Shown in pieces: positions 40,089 through 50,000 of a stretch of 64,000 bases of DNA. The stretch is from Oryzomicrobium sp. (GTDB taxonomy: Bacteria; Pseudomonadota; Gammaproteobacteria; Burkholderiales; Rhodocyclaceae). Each line of letters opens with the position of its first letter. Position 1 is the first letter of the stretch. The notes under the pieces are model-generated. The model was not told where the DNA came from, made no database searches, and worked only from the letters and a program-made list of their open reading frames with translations. Where the stretch lies: NCBI RefSeq assembly GCF_021287045.1, contig NZ_JAJTBG010000002.1:62001-126000 (forward strand). The letters are read 5' to 3'. The translations under genes were made by a program, and so were the position numbers.

Positions 40089-40094
40089 TATAAT
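40089..40094 (+). promoter_or_regulatory. -10 box of the ABC-F gene
   Basis: A perfect TATAAT in GGGTATAATTC, 46 bp upstream of the GTG start at 40141. The -35 region is GC-rich and poor. Confidence 0.6.
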
Positions 40095-40140
40095 TCAAGG
40101 TTTTGTTTTTACGCGGGTTCGTCCCGCCACAGGATTCACC

Positions 40141-41763
40141 GTGCTCGTCGCCAACAACATCACCATGCAATTCGGGGCCAAGCCCCTGTTCGAAAACGTC
40201 TCCGTCAAGTTCGGCGAGGGCTACCGCTATGGCCTGATCGGCGCCAACGGGGCGGGCAAGTCCACCTTCATGAAGATCCTCTGCGGCGACCTCGACCCCT
40301 CCGCCGGCAACGTCAGCAAGGACGTACACGAGCGCATGGCCTACCTGCGCCAGGACCAGTTCGCCTACGAGGACCAGCGGGTGATCGACGTGGTGCTGAT
40401 GGGCCACGAAGAGATGTGGGCGTGCATGCAGGAGAAGGACGCCATCTACGCTAACCCGGAAGCCACCGAAGACGACTACATGAAGGCGGCCGAACTGGAA
40501 GGCAAGTTCGCCGAATACGACGGCTACACCGCCGAATCCCGGGCCGGCGAGCTGCTGCTCGGCGTGGGCATCCCCACCGAAAAGCACTTCGGCCCGATGC
40601 GCGAGGTAGCCCCGGGCTGGAAGCTGCGGGTGCTGCTGGCCCAGGCCCTGTTCGCCAACCCGGACATCCTGCTGCTGGACGAACCGACCAACAACCTGGA
40701 CATCAACACCATCCGCTGGCTGGAAAACGTGCTCAACGAGCGCGAATCCACCATGATCATCATTTCCCACGACCGCCACTTCCTCAACCAGGTCTGTACC
40801 CATATGGCCGACCTGGACTACGGCAAGATCACGGTCTACCCGGGTACCTACGACGACTTCATGGAAGCCTCGACCCAGGCCCGGGAACGTCAGCAGAACG
40901 CCAACGCCAAGGCCAAGGAGCGGGTCGCCGAGTTGCAGGAATTCGTGCGCCGCTTCTCCGCCAACAAGTCCAAGGCCAAGCAGGCCACCTCCCGCCTCAA
41001 GCTGATCGACAAGATCAAGCCCGAGGACGTGAAGCCCTCGTCGCGCCAGTACCCGTGGATTCGCTTCGAGTACGACGACAAGGACAAGCTGCACCGGCTG
41101 GCGGTGGAAGTGGAAAACCTGTCCTTCACCTACCCGGGCGGCGAGCGGCCGATCTTCAACAATCTGACCTTCGCCGTGGAAGCCGGCGACCGGGTGGCGG
41201 TGATCGGTGAGAACGGCGCCGGTAAGACCACCCTGCTCAAGCTCCTGATGGGCGAGCTGACCCCCAACCACGGCACCCTCAAGTGGGCCGACAAGGCCAA
41301 GCTCGGCTACTACGCCCAGGACCACGCCGCCGAGTTCGCCAACCCGGTCAGCCTGACCGACTGGGTGGCGCCCTACGCGCGGGCCACCATCGCCGACGGC
41401 GGCGACCTGGAAACCCTGATCCGCGGCACCCTGGGCCGGCTGCTCTTCTCCGGCGATGAGCAGAAGAAGCCGACCAACGTCATCTCCGGGGGCGAGCAGG
41501 GCCGCATGATCTTCGGCCGGCTGATGCTGGAAAAGCCCAACGTGCTAGTGATGGACGAACCGACCAACCACCTGGACATGGAGTCGATCGAATCCCTCAA
41601 CACCGCCCTGGACAAGTTCAAGGGCACCCTGGTGTTCGTCTCCCACGACCGGGAATTCGTCTCCACCATCGCCAACCGCATCATCGAGGTGAAGGGCGAC
41701 GGCACCGTGGTCAATTACCAGGGCAGCTACGAGGACTACCTGGCCAGCCAGGGCGTCGAGTAA
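40141..41763 (+). CDS. ybiT: ABC-F ATPase, YbiT type
   Basis: A 540-residue tandem-ATPase ABC-F protein without transmembrane segments. The GTG start at 40141 gives the standard N-terminus ([20 protein letters not shown], read as Met first). Walker A motifs are GANGAGKS (34-41) and GENGAGKT; Walker B boxes are [11 protein letters not shown] and [11 protein letters not shown]. The linker between the halves has [16 protein letters not shown], the P-site tRNA interaction motif. The sequence closely follows E. coli YbiT. ABC-F proteins act on ribosomes; YbiT's precise role is unsettled. Confidence 0.93.
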   Translation: MLVANNITMQFGAKPLFENVSVKFGEGYRYGLIGANGAGKSTFMKILCGDLDPSAGNVSKDVHERMAYLRQDQFAYEDQRVIDVVLMGHEEMWACMQEKDAIYANPEATEDDYMKAAELEGKFAEYDGYTAESRAGELLLGVGIPTEKHFGPMREVAPGWKLRVLLAQALFANPDILLLDEPTNNLDINTIRWLENVLNERESTMIIISHDRHFLNQVCTHMADLDYGKITVYPGTYDDFMEASTQARERQQNANAKAKERVAELQEFVRRFSANKSKAKQATSRLKLIDKIKPEDVKPSSRQYPWIRFEYDDKDKLHRLAVEVENLSFTYPGGERPIFNNLTFAVEAGDRVAVIGENGAGKTTLLKLLMGELTPNHGTLKWADKAKLGYYAQDHAAEFANPVSLTDWVAPYARATIADGGDLETLIRGTLGRLLFSGDEQKKPTNVISGGEQGRMIFGRLMLEKPNVLVMDEPTNHLDMESIESLNTALDKFKGTLVFVSHDREFVSTIANRIIEVKGDGTVVNYQGSYEDYLASQGVE

Positions 41764-41801
41764 AGCGACCGCCGCAACCGGCCCCCGGGGCCGGCTGCAA
41801 C

Positions 41802-41835
41802 AAGCCCGGGAGGCCACGCCGTCCCGGGCTTTTTC
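41802..41835 (+). terminator. Intrinsic terminator of ybiT
   Basis: Stem AAGCCCGGGA (41802-41811) with TCCCGGGCTT (41822-41831), a 10-nt loop and a T-run at the end. It begins 39 bp after the stop. Confidence 0.88.
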
Positions 41836-42044
41836 ATGGGCGCGAGGTTGGCCTTGCCCCAGCGGCCGCCGCCCCGCCTGCGTGGGCGCATGGCTGAAGA
41901 ATGGCGTGGACATTGGCTTTCCGGCCTGGCCGACCTGTGGATAGTCCCTAAAGGATGACAGTGCGATTGTTGCTAGGGTAAGACCCTGCGCCGTGCCACC
42001 CGCGCGGCGCCAACTCGACACCGCATCCCCATGAAGGACTCCAG

Positions 42045-43871
42045 ATGAAAGGTTTGGGACTCCAGGCCCGTTTCGCCCTCTTCGGTTTCGCGCCCCTGGT
42101 GGTGGCCCTGGTCATCGGGGCGATGGCCCTCTCGATCAACGAATCCCGCCGCATGGAAGCGGAAGTGCGGCAGCAGTCCGCCAACACCGCCGCCAGCATC
42201 CTGCAACTGTTGCAGTTGAGCGACGGCCTGGTCGGCGAGCAGACCCGCAGCGCCATGAAGCTGTTCAAGGAAACGAGCGCCCAGCTCGGCCCGGCCAGCG
42301 CGGGCGAGGCGGTAGCGGTGGGCGGCCGCACGCCGCCCAACCTGCGCTTCGGCGGCCGGGGCCAGGCCCTGGGCACGGCCCTGGTGGACGGCATGACCGG
42401 CATCGCCGGCGGCAGCGCCACCCTCTTCGCCCGGGACGGGCAGGACTTCGTGCGCATCGCCACCAACGTCAAGACAGCGGACGGCCAGCGGGCCGTCGGC
42501 ACGGCCCTGGACCCGAACGGCAAGGCCTACGCCGCCCTCAGCCGGGGCGAGGCCTTCTACGGCCAGGTGGACATCCTCGGCTCCCCCTACCTGACCGGCT
42601 ACGAGCCCATCGTGGATGGGGCCGGCAAGGTGGTCGGCGCCTGGTACGTGGGCTTCAAGGCCGATCTGGCCGGGCTCAAGGCCCTGATCGGCGAGAGCGC
42701 CGCCTTCGGCTCCGGCTTCGTCGCCCTGCTCGACGGCAAGGGCCAGCCCTTCCTCCATTCCCGGGGCATCGAGCCCGACGCGCTCCTGGCGCGCCTGGCG
42801 GAAGCCCGCCGGGACGGCGGGCGCGACTGGGAAGCGATCGAACGGGACTTTCCGGCCTGGGGCTTCCGGGTGGCGGTGGCCTACAGCCGCCAGGAAGTGG
42901 CCGAAGCCGGCCGCCGCGCCGCCCTGCCGGTGCTGGCGGGGGGCCTGGTCATCACCGCCGCCCTGCTGGCCCTGCTCACCCTGGTCCTGCGCCGGGTGGT
43001 GCTGGCCCCGGTCCGCCAGGCCGTGGCGGCCGCCGACGCCCTGGCCGAAGGCGACCTGACGGCGCGCCCCGAGGCCGCGCGGGACGACGAGATCGGCCGC
43101 CTGCTCCAGGCCATGGCGCACATGACGGACCGCCTGGCGAACATCATCGGCCAGGTGCGCGGCGCCGCCGACAACCTTTCGGCGGCGTCGGAGGAAGTCT
43201 CGGCCACCGCCCAGTCCCTGGCCCAGTCCGCCAGCCAGCAGGCGGCGTCGGTGGAGGAGATTTCGGCCACTCTGGAGCAATCCACCGCTTCGGTGCATAC
43301 CAACACCGAGAACGCCCACACCACCGACGGCATGGCCACCCAGGCCGCCCGGGAGGCGGAAGCCGGCGGCGCCGCCGTGGCCGAGAACGTCCAGGCCATG
43401 CGCCAGATCGCCGACAAGGTGGGCATCATCGACGACATCGCCTACCAGACCAACCTGCTGGCCCTCAACGCCGCCATCGAGGCGGCCCGGGCCGGGGAAC
43501 ACGGCAAGGGCTTCGCCGTGGTGGCCGCCGAAGTGCGCAAGCTGGCCGAGCGCAGCCAGGTGGCCGCCGGCGAGATCGGCACCGTGGCCGGCACCACGGT
43601 ACGCCAGGCGGCGCATGCGGGGGAACTGCTGGAGCGCATCGTGCCGACCATCGGCCAGACCTCGGCCCTGGTGCGGAACATCGCCAGCGCCTCGGAAGAG
43701 CAGGCCCGCGGCATCGCCCAGATCAACCAGGCCATGGGCCAGCTCAACCAGGCCACCCAGCAGAACGCCTCGGCCTCCGAGGAGCTGGCGGCCACGGCAG
43801 AAGAAATGGGCGCCCAGGCCGAATCCCTGCAACAACTGATGCACTTCTTCCGGCTCAACCCGGGGCGCTGA
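42045..43871 (+). CDS. Methyl-accepting chemotaxis protein with Cache_3/Cache_2-type sensor
   Basis: A 608-residue transmembrane chemoreceptor. TM1 is about 9-31. The periplasmic sensor (about 35-290) contains [19 protein letters not shown] and [23 protein letters not shown], the pattern of Cache_3-Cache_2 fusion sensors. TM2 is about 295-318, followed by HAMP ([18 protein letters not shown]) and the signalling domain with tip [20 protein letters not shown]. The ligand is unknown. It is flanked by two ABC-F genes and no other che gene. The ribosome site AAGGA lies upstream of ATG 42045. Confidence 0.93.
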   Translation: MKGLGLQARFALFGFAPLVVALVIGAMALSINESRRMEAEVRQQSANTAASILQLLQLSDGLVGEQTRSAMKLFKETSAQLGPASAGEAVAVGGRTPPNLRFGGRGQALGTALVDGMTGIAGGSATLFARDGQDFVRIATNVKTADGQRAVGTALDPNGKAYAALSRGEAFYGQVDILGSPYLTGYEPIVDGAGKVVGAWYVGFKADLAGLKALIGESAAFGSGFVALLDGKGQPFLHSRGIEPDALLARLAEARRDGGRDWEAIERDFPAWGFRVAVAYSRQEVAEAGRRAALPVLAGGLVITAALLALLTLVLRRVVLAPVRQAVAAADALAEGDLTARPEAARDDEIGRLLQAMAHMTDRLANIIGQVRGAADNLSAASEEVSATAQSLAQSASQQAASVEEISATLEQSTASVHTNTENAHTTDGMATQAAREAEAGGAAVAENVQAMRQIADKVGIIDDIAYQTNLLALNAAIEAARAGEHGKGFAVVAAEVRKLAERSQVAAGEIGTVAGTTVRQAAHAGELLERIVPTIGQTSALVRNIASASEEQARGIAQINQAMGQLNQATQQNASASEELAATAEEMGAQAESLQQLMHFFRLNPGR

Positions 43872-44032
43872 GGGGGCGCCGCCCCTGACTGGACAGGCGT
43901 TGAGGCGGCGCGCAAGGTCCGCGCCAGACGGGCATCTTCGGGCGGGCACGGCCAAACGCCGCGCCCTGCCACGGGTTTGGGGCAGGCCCCGTGGAAACCC
44001 GCGCCAGGCGCGGACTTCCGAGCTGCCCCCCG

Positions 44033-45961
44033 TTATGCCTCGGGCAGAGACTCCAGGGCTTCCTGCACTTCGAGCCAGCGCATCTCGCCGTCCTCGATCA
44101 TCGTCGCCAGTTCGCCCTGGCGCTTGAGCAGGCCGGCCAGCTGGGGGTGGGGCGGGCTGGTGTAGAGGGACGAATCGGCGAGGCGCTCTTCGAGCAGCTT
44201 CTTCTCGCCCTGCCAGCCGTGCAGTTTCTTTTCCAGTTGCTCGCCTTCCTTGACCAGGGGACGGCGCTTGGCCAGCAGTTCCTTGCGCGCCGCGGCGTCG
44301 GCCTCCCGGCTGGCGGCGCGCTCGGCCTTGGCTTCCTTGGCTTCCACGTCCACCGGCCGGGCGGCGTTGCGCGCCTGGGTCAGCCAGGCGGCGTAGTCGT
44401 CCAGGTCGCCGTCGAAGGGCGTCACCTGGCCGTCGGCCACCAGCAGCAGGGTGTCGGCGGTGGTCTTGACCAGGTGCCGGTCGTGGGAAACCAGCACCAC
44501 GCCGCCCTCGAAGCCTTGCAGGGCGAAGGCCAGGGCCTCGCGCATCTCCAGGTCCAGGTGGTTGGTGGGTTCGTCGAGCAGCAGCAGGTTGGGGCGCTGC
44601 CAGATCAGCAGGGCCAGGGCCAGGCGCGATTTCTCGCCGCCGGAGAAGGGCGCCACCGGCCGGGTGGCGGCGTCGCCGCGGAAGTCGAAGCCGCCCAGAT
44701 AGTCGCGATGCTGCTGCTCCGGGGTGTCCGGGTCGAGCCAGCGCAGGTGGTCGAGGGCCGAACCCTCGGGGCGCAGGGCTTCCACCTGGTGCTGGGCGAA
44801 GTAGCCGATCTTGAGGGCCTTGGCCTCCTGGCGCTCGCCGGCCAGGGGCGGATGAACGCCGGCCAGCAGCTTGATCAAGGTCGATTTGCCGGCGCCGTTC
44901 ATGCCCAGCAGGCCGATCCGGTCGCCGGGGCGGATGGTCAGGCGCACGTGGCTGAGGATGGTGCGCTCGATCGTGTTCTCACCCGCAGCGCTGCGGTAGC
45001 CGGCCTGGATCTTGTCCAGGCTGAGGAGGGGGTCGGGCAGGGCTTCGGGATCGCGGAAGCTGAAGGTGAACGGGGTGTCCACGTGGGCCGCCGCCACCGT
45101 CTCCATGCGCGCCAGGGCCTTGATGCGGCTCTGGGCCTGGCGGGCCTTGGTGGCCTTGGCGCGGAAGCGGTCGATGTAGACCTGCAGGTGGGCCACCTCG
45201 CGCTGCTGCTTCTCGAACAGGGACTGCTGCTGGGCCAGTTGGGCGGCGCGCTGGGTCTCGAAGTCGGAGTAGCCGCCCTTGTACAGGGTCATGGCCTGCT
45301 GCTCGATGGCCAGCACGTTGCCGCATACCGCATCGAGAAAGTCCCGGTCGTGGGAGATCAACAGCAGGGTGCCCCGGTAGCTCTTCAGCCAGGTCTCCAG
45401 CCACAGCACCGCGTCCAGGTCCAGGTGGTTGGTCGGTTCGTCGAGCAGCAGCAGGTCGGAGCGGCACATCAGGGCCCGGGCCAGGTTGAGGCGCATGCGC
45501 CAGCCGCCGGAGAACTCGGCCACCGGGCGGGAAAAATCCGGATCGTGGAAGCCCAGGCCGTGCAGCAGTTCCGCCGCCCGGGCCTTGGCGCCGTAGCCGC
45601 CGATCTCGCCCAGGCGGGCGTGGATGGCACCGATGGCCTCGCCGTCGTGGCTTTCCTCGGCCCGGGCCAGATCGGCCTCCAGGCGGCGCAGTTCCTCGTC
45701 GCCGTCGAGGACGAAGTCCAGGGCCGGCGAAGGCAGGGCCGGGGTTTCCTGGGCGACGTGGGCCATCACCCAGCGCTCGGGCCACTCCAGGTCGCCGGAT
45801 TCCGGGTGCAGGCCGCCGTTGAACAGGGCGAAGAAGGTGGACTTGCCGCTGCCGTTGCCCCCCACCAGGCCGACGCGCCAACCCGGGGCGATCTGTAGCG
45901 AGGCGTCGCGCACCAGGGGATGGCCCGCCCGGGCGAAGGTCAAACGGCGAAGAACGATCAT
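44033..45961 (-). CDS. yheS: ABC-F ATPase, YheS type
   Basis: A 642-residue ABC-F protein. The start ATG 45961 gives MIVLRRLTFARAGHPLVRD; the frame is open upstream. The first Walker A is GGNGSGKS (34-41), the second GMNGAGKS; signature and Walker B boxes are [13 protein letters not shown] in both halves. The inter-domain linker has VYIDRFRAKATKARQAQSR. A C-terminal coiled coil (about 520-640, rich in Lys/Glu/Ala) matches YheS rather than Uup in register. It probably acts at the ribosome. Confidence 0.92.
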   Translation of the reverse strand: MIVLRRLTFARAGHPLVRDASLQIAPGWRVGLVGGNGSGKSTFFALFNGGLHPESGDLEWPERWVMAHVAQETPALPSPALDFVLDGDEELRRLEADLARAEESHDGEAIGAIHARLGEIGGYGAKARAAELLHGLGFHDPDFSRPVAEFSGGWRMRLNLARALMCRSDLLLLDEPTNHLDLDAVLWLETWLKSYRGTLLLISHDRDFLDAVCGNVLAIEQQAMTLYKGGYSDFETQRAAQLAQQQSLFEKQQREVAHLQVYIDRFRAKATKARQAQSRIKALARMETVAAAHVDTPFTFSFRDPEALPDPLLSLDKIQAGYRSAAGENTIERTILSHVRLTIRPGDRIGLLGMNGAGKSTLIKLLAGVHPPLAGERQEAKALKIGYFAQHQVEALRPEGSALDHLRWLDPDTPEQQHRDYLGGFDFRGDAATRPVAPFSGGEKSRLALALLIWQRPNLLLLDEPTNHLDLEMREALAFALQGFEGGVVLVSHDRHLVKTTADTLLLVADGQVTPFDGDLDDYAAWLTQARNAARPVDVEAKEAKAERAASREADAAARKELLAKRRPLVKEGEQLEKKLHGWQGEKKLLEERLADSSLYTSPPHPQLAGLLKRQGELATMIEDGEMRWLEVQEALESLPEA

Positions 45962-46101
45962 GGCAAATCCAGAACTGAGAGGGACATCACCCCGGACACT
46001 GCCCGACACACGGCCCATCGCCGTGCACCCATAGGGGGCGGACAGGGGCGGCAACCGGCGTCGGCGCGCCGCGGCCGAACGGCCGGCGGGTTTCGGAAAA
46101 C

Positions 46102-46140
46102 GGGGAAATCCCCTATTTTACGGGGATTCGGAATTTCCCC
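46102..46140 (+). promoter_or_regulatory. Overlapping inverted repeats in the leader of the next gene
   Basis: GGGGAAAT (46102-46109) pairs with ATTTCCCC (46133-46140). AATCCCC (46107-46113) pairs with GGGGATT (46122-46128). The two pairings share three bases, so they may be alternative or partly nested structures. The second ends 8 bp before the ATG at 46148, where a Shine-Dalgarno would be expected but is not seen. Confidence 0.5.
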
Positions 46141-46147
46141 CACCGCC

Positions 46148-46975
46148 ATGCGCTTCTCCCGTCCCGCCTCAGCCCTCCCCGCCGCCCCCACCGCAACCCT
46201 TCGCACGCCGCGCCTCATCGCGGCCACCCTTCTCGGCCTTTTCACCCTTTGCGCCCTACTGCCAGCCACCGTCCACGCCCAGCCGGCCCCGGCCAACGAC
46301 CAGCCCTGGAGCGGCGACGCCGAGCGCGCCGGCCTGGTCGGCCGGGCCGATACCCTGCGCACCCGGGCCAAGGCCATGCGCGACGAATCGGTGGCCAAGT
46401 ACCAGGCCGAGTATCAGGCCTGCTACGCCCGCTTCCGCGTCGTCGCGTGCCAGGACGAGGCCAAGAAAGCCAAGACCGCCGCCGAACTCGAAGCCCGCAA
46501 GGTGGATGCCGAAGCCCGGGAATTGGAACTGGAGATTCGCACTCGGGACCAGGCCACCAAGGCCGCCCGCGAACGGGAAGAGGCACCGCGCCGCGCCGCC
46601 AGCCAGCAGCGCCAGAGCGAGGAATTCAAGGCCGACAAGGCGCGCCAGGACGCGGAGCGGGAACAGCGGCAGGAGGACAAGGCCAAGGCCGTGGAGGCCG
46701 GCGCCGCCCAGGCCGCCGCCGAGCGGCGCGAAACCGCCGCGCGCCTGTCCGGCAAGCGCGCCGACAAGGCCGCCCAGGCACCCGAAGCCGCCAAGCGGGC
46801 CGAGGACCAGCGCGCCAGCGTGCAGGAGGCCCACCAGCGCATGGCCGAGCGCGACGCCAAGGTGGCCGAGAAGAAGGCCCAGCGCGAGGCCAAGGCAAAA
46901 CAGCGGGCCGAGGAACGGGCCAAGGCCGAGGCCGCCGGCATCATTCCGCCCCAGCCGACCGCCGCCAAGCCCTAG
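46148..46975 (+). CDS. Secreted Ala/Lys/Glu-rich coiled-coil protein of unknown function
   Basis: A 275-residue protein. A signal peptide of about 44 residues (ATLLGLFTLCALLPATVHA, cleavage before QPAPA) is followed by a mature chain that is almost all charged helix, with many Ala, Arg, Lys, Glu and Gln (for example EARELELEIRTRDQATKAAR and QRAEERAKAEAAG). One cysteine pair (CYARFRVVAC) lies near residue 100. The sequence resembles periplasmic helical proteins of low complexity; I do not recognise a family. It is divergent from yheS, and the leader has the inverted repeats listed separately. Confidence 0.75.
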   Translation: MRFSRPASALPAAPTATLRTPRLIAATLLGLFTLCALLPATVHAQPAPANDQPWSGDAERAGLVGRADTLRTRAKAMRDESVAKYQAEYQACYARFRVVACQDEAKKAKTAAELEARKVDAEARELELEIRTRDQATKAAREREEAPRRAASQQRQSEEFKADKARQDAEREQRQEDKAKAVEAGAAQAAAERRETAARLSGKRADKAAQAPEAAKRAEDQRASVQEAHQRMAERDAKVAEKKAQREAKAKQRAEERAKAEAAGIIPPQPTAAKP

Positions 46976-47105
46976 CCACCGTAGCCGCCGTCCGCCGCCG
47001 GACGCACCGGGGCGGGGCGCCGTCCCGCCCTTCGGCAACCACCGACCTCTTCCGGCCTCCGGCAACGCCGGCCCGGCCCTGCCCGGTGCCGGCGGGGCCC
47101 CGTGG

Positions 47106-47111
47106 TAAAAT
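47106..47111 (+). promoter_or_regulatory. Candidate -10 of the riboflavin operon
   Basis: TAAAAT in a GC-rich setting, 40 bp before ribE. There is no good -35, and I see no FMN-riboswitch sequence in the 175-bp gap. Confidence 0.35.
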
Positions 47112-47150
47112 CGCCGCCTTTCCTCCCTCACCGCTTGCGCGGGAATCCCC

Positions 47151-47759
47151 ATGTTCACCGGAATCATTGCCGCCGTCGGCCGCATCGCCGAGCGCACCCC
47201 CCGCGAAGCCGGGGTGCGCCTGACCATCGACGCCGGCACCCTGGACCTCAGCGACGTCGCCCTGGGCGACTCCATCGCCTGCAACGGCGTCTGCCTCACC
47301 GTGGTCGAGCTCGGCCCGCGCACGTTCAAGGTGGACGTCTCCCCCGAGTCCCTGTCCTGCACCGTCGGTCTGGAAGGCGACGGCCCGATCAACCTGGAAA
47401 AGGCCCTGCGCCTGGCCGACCGCCTGGGCGGCCACCTGGTGTCCGGCCACGTGGACGGAGTCGGTGAAGTGCTCGCCTTCGATGCCATCGGCGACAACCG
47501 CCGCCTGGTCATCCGCGCCCCGGCCGAGCTGGCCCGCTACATCGCGCGCAAGGGCTCGATCGCGGTCAACGGCGTGTCCCTGACCACCAACACGGTGGAC
47601 GGCCGCGACCTCGCCATCAACCTGATCCCCCACACCCTGGACAACACCACCCTGCACCTGCTCGCGGCGGGCGCCAAGGTGAACCTGGAAGTGGACCTGA
47701 TCGCCCGCTACGCCGAGCGCATGCTCAACGCCGACACCGAGAGCGAGGTGGCCGCATGA
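47151..47759 (+). CDS. ribE: Riboflavin synthase, alpha subunit
   Basis: A 202-residue riboflavin synthase with the expected two-fold internal repeat. [14 protein letters not shown] opens the first barrel, [15 protein letters not shown] is its lumazine-binding segment, and the second barrel has [16 protein letters not shown] and [13 protein letters not shown]. It dismutates two 6,7-dimethyl-8-ribityllumazine to give riboflavin. The stop overlaps the ribBX start by 4 bp (ATGA). This gene is called ribC in some E. coli nomenclature. Confidence 0.95.
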   Translation: MFTGIIAAVGRIAERTPREAGVRLTIDAGTLDLSDVALGDSIACNGVCLTVVELGPRTFKVDVSPESLSCTVGLEGDGPINLEKALRLADRLGGHLVSGHVDGVGEVLAFDAIGDNRRLVIRAPAELARYIARKGSIAVNGVSLTTNTVDGRDLAINLIPHTLDNTTLHLLAAGAKVNLEVDLIARYAERMLNADTESEVAA

Positions 47760-48886
47760 ACGCCGTGCAAGCCTCCGCCATCGCCCCGGTCCAGGACATC
47801 ATCGCCGACATCCGCGCCGGCAGGATGGTGATCCTGGTGGACGAGGAAGACCGGGAAAACGAGGGCGACCTGGTGCTCGCCGCCGAGTTCGTCACCCCGG
47901 AAGCGATCAACTTCATGGCCAAGTTCGGCCGTGGCCTGATCTGCCTGACCCTGACCGACGCCCGCTGCCGCCAGCTCGGCCTGGAGCAGATGGTGCGCGA
48001 CAACAAGACGCCCCACGGCACCGCCTTCACCGTCTCGATCGAGGCCGCCGAAGGCGTCACCACCGGCATCTCCGCCCACGACCGCGCCCGCACCGTGCAG
48101 GCCGCCGTGGCCAAGGATGCGGGCCCGGACGACATCGTCCAGCCCGGCCACATCTTCCCCCTGCGCGCCCAGCCCGGCGGCGTGCTGGTGCGCGCCGGCC
48201 ACACCGAGGCGGGCTGCGACTTCGCCGCCCTGGCGGGGCTGGAACCGGCCTCGGTGATCTGCGAGATCCTCAAGGACGACGGCACCATGGCCCGTCTGCC
48301 GGACCTGATCGAGTTCGCCCGGGAGCACGGCCTGAAGATCGGCACCATCGCCGACCTGATCCACTACCGCAGCCGGGTCGAAACCCTGGTCAGCCGCGTC
48401 GCCGAGCGCACCGTGAACACGCCCCACGGCGAGTTCCAGTTGATCGCCTACGCCGACCGGGTGGCCGAAGAGGTGCACCTGGCCCTGGTCAAGGGCGCCC
48501 CGGGGCCGGACACGGAAACCCTGGTGCGGGTACACGAGCCCGTGTCCATCCTCGACTTCCTCGACCCCGACAGCGGCCGCCACGCCTTTTCCCTGGACCA
48601 GTGCCAGCAGGCGGTGGCCCGCCACGGCACCGGGGTGATCGTGCTGCTGCACCGCCCCGAGAGCGGCGCCGACCTGAAAGCGGCCCTCACCGCCGCCCCC
48701 GCCGACAAGCCCGCCCCGCGCAAGTGGGACCCCCGCTCCTACGGCATCGGCGCCCAGATCCTGCGCGACCTCAAGGTGCGCAAGATGAAGCTGCTGGGCA
48801 GCCCGCGGCGCATGCCGTCGATGACCGGCTTCGACCTGGAAGTCACCGGCTACGTGCCTTCCCCGGCGGACGCCGCCGCCCTGTAA
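47756..48886 (+). CDS. ribB: 3,4-dihydroxy-2-butanone-4-phosphate synthase fused to a degenerate GTP cyclohydrolase II-like domain
   Basis: A 376-residue RibBX-type fusion. The N-terminal half is an intact DHBP synthase: [17 protein letters not shown] (acidic loop), [13 protein letters not shown], and [13 protein letters not shown]. The C-terminal half has the fold length of RibA (GTP cyclohydrolase II) but the zinc-binding cysteine trio is missing: where a canonical domain has a Cys-rich motif, this one reads [15 protein letters not shown]. The GTP cyclohydrolase activity is therefore probably absent, and a separate RibA must exist elsewhere in the genome. Confidence 0.93.
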   Translation: MNAVQASAIAPVQDIIADIRAGRMVILVDEEDRENEGDLVLAAEFVTPEAINFMAKFGRGLICLTLTDARCRQLGLEQMVRDNKTPHGTAFTVSIEAAEGVTTGISAHDRARTVQAAVAKDAGPDDIVQPGHIFPLRAQPGGVLVRAGHTEAGCDFAALAGLEPASVICEILKDDGTMARLPDLIEFAREHGLKIGTIADLIHYRSRVETLVSRVAERTVNTPHGEFQLIAYADRVAEEVHLALVKGAPGPDTETLVRVHEPVSILDFLDPDSGRHAFSLDQCQQAVARHGTGVIVLLHRPESGADLKAALTAAPADKPAPRKWDPRSYGIGAQILRDLKVRKMKLLGSPRRMPSMTGFDLEVTGYVPSPADAAAL

Positions 48887-48908
48887 CGAACACCAGACTG
48901 GAGCCCCC

Positions 48909-49394
48909 ATGGCCCGTTTCAACGACATCTACGAATACGACGAGAACCTCGCCGGCGCCGGCCTCAAGGTCGGCGTGGTGATGAGCCGCTTCAACCAGGA
49001 CGTGTGCGAGGGCCTGCTCTCGGCCTGCGTCACCCAGCTCAAGCAACTGGGCGTGGCCGACGCCGACATCGCCATCGCCACCGTGCCCGGCGCCCTGGAA
49101 ATCCCGCCGGTGCTGCAACGCCTGGCCCAATCCGGCCGCTATAACGCCCTGGTGGCCCTGGGCGCGGTGATCCGCGGCGAGACCTACCACTTCGAGGTGG
49201 TGTCCAACGACGCCTGCCGCGCCATCATGGAAGTGCAGCTCGACACCGGCGTGCCGGTGGCCAACGGCGTGCTCACCTGCGAGGACGACGACCAGGCCAT
49301 CGCCCGCATGCACGAAAAGGGCAGCGACTGCGCCAAGGCAGCGGTGGAAATGGCCAATCTGCACGCGGCAATCGCCGCCCGGGAGGGTGTATGA
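48909..49394 (+). CDS. ribH: 6,7-dimethyl-8-ribityllumazine synthase
   Basis: A 161-residue lumazine synthase with a GGAG ribosome site. [32 protein letters not shown] and [17 protein letters not shown] (with the catalytic His) are all present, followed by [15 protein letters not shown]. It joins the ribityl pyrimidine and dihydroxybutanone phosphate. Its stop overlaps the nusB start. Confidence 0.95.
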   Translation: MARFNDIYEYDENLAGAGLKVGVVMSRFNQDVCEGLLSACVTQLKQLGVADADIAIATVPGALEIPPVLQRLAQSGRYNALVALGAVIRGETYHFEVVSNDACRAIMEVQLDTGVPVANGVLTCEDDDQAIARMHEKGSDCAKAAVEMANLHAAIAAREGV

Positions 49395-49972
49395 GCAAGA
49401 ACGACGGCAAGGTCCTGCGCCACCAGGTGGGCAAGCCCTGGACGCCCCGGGAGAAGTCGCCCCGGCGCATGGCCCGGGAATACGTGATCCAGGGTCTCTA
49501 CCAGTGGCGCGTCGGCGGCAACGACGAGGCCGCCATCGAGGCCACCCTGGAAGCCCTGGTGGCCGACGCCAAAGCCATCGAGGCCGAGGAAGCGGCGGAA
49601 TTCGCCGCCGCCAACCCGGGTCTGGTCGCCGAGGCCCAGGCCAAGGAACCGCCCATCGACCGCAACTTCTTCCTCGCCCTGCTGCGCGGCGTGCTCGCCC
49701 AGCACGACGCCCTGGCGGCGGAGATCGCCCCCTGCCTGGACCGGCCTTTCGACGAGCTGTCGCCCATCGAGGCCGGTGTGCTGCTGCTCGGCGCCTTCGA
49801 GTTCAAGCACCACCCGGAAACCCCCTACAAGGTGGTGCTCAACGAAGCCATCGAGCTGGCCAAGGCTTTCGGCGGCACCGACGGGCACAAGTACGTGAAC
49901 GGCGTGCTCGACAAGCTGGCCGCCCGCCTGCGCCCGGTGGAAGTGGAAGCGCGCAAGAACCCCGGCGCCTGA
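49391..49972 (+). CDS. nusB: Transcription antitermination factor NusB
   Basis: A 193-residue NusB. The fold signature segments [20 protein letters not shown]-like (actual text [19 protein letters not shown]), [32 protein letters not shown] and [16 protein letters not shown] are all present. An insertion rich in Ala/Glu (about 40-85) makes it longer than the 140-residue E. coli protein. It binds boxA RNA with NusE during rRNA antitermination. The start overlaps the ribH stop (ATGA). Confidence 0.93.
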   Translation: MSKNDGKVLRHQVGKPWTPREKSPRRMAREYVIQGLYQWRVGGNDEAAIEATLEALVADAKAIEAEEAAEFAAANPGLVAEAQAKEPPIDRNFFLALLRGVLAQHDALAAEIAPCLDRPFDELSPIEAGVLLLGAFEFKHHPETPYKVVLNEAIELAKAFGGTDGHKYVNGVLDKLAARLRPVEVEARKNPGA

Positions 49973-50000
49973 TCCGCCCGGCACCGCGGACATCCCCATC

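Noticed and set aside
36711-40454. A very long open frame (over 1,200 codons) on the plus strand
   Set aside because: It is antisense to dsbA, the SPOR gene and argS, all of which have clear family motifs. Its composition (Gly/His/Gln/Val-rich) is the usual artefact of reading GC-biased genes backwards.
41940-42044. Sigma-28 promoter before the third transmembrane chemoreceptor
   Set aside because: A TAAA is present, but no GCCGATAA-like -10 occurs at the right distance. The same test failed at the other chemoreceptors.
43872-44032. Small gene or RNA between the third transmembrane chemoreceptor and yheS
   Set aside because: The 161 bp are GC-rich with short inverted repeats but no start, SD and codon pattern together.
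46976-47150. FMN riboswitch before ribE
   Set aside because: The gap has none of the conserved FMN-aptamer segments, only GC-rich inverted repeats and a possible -10.
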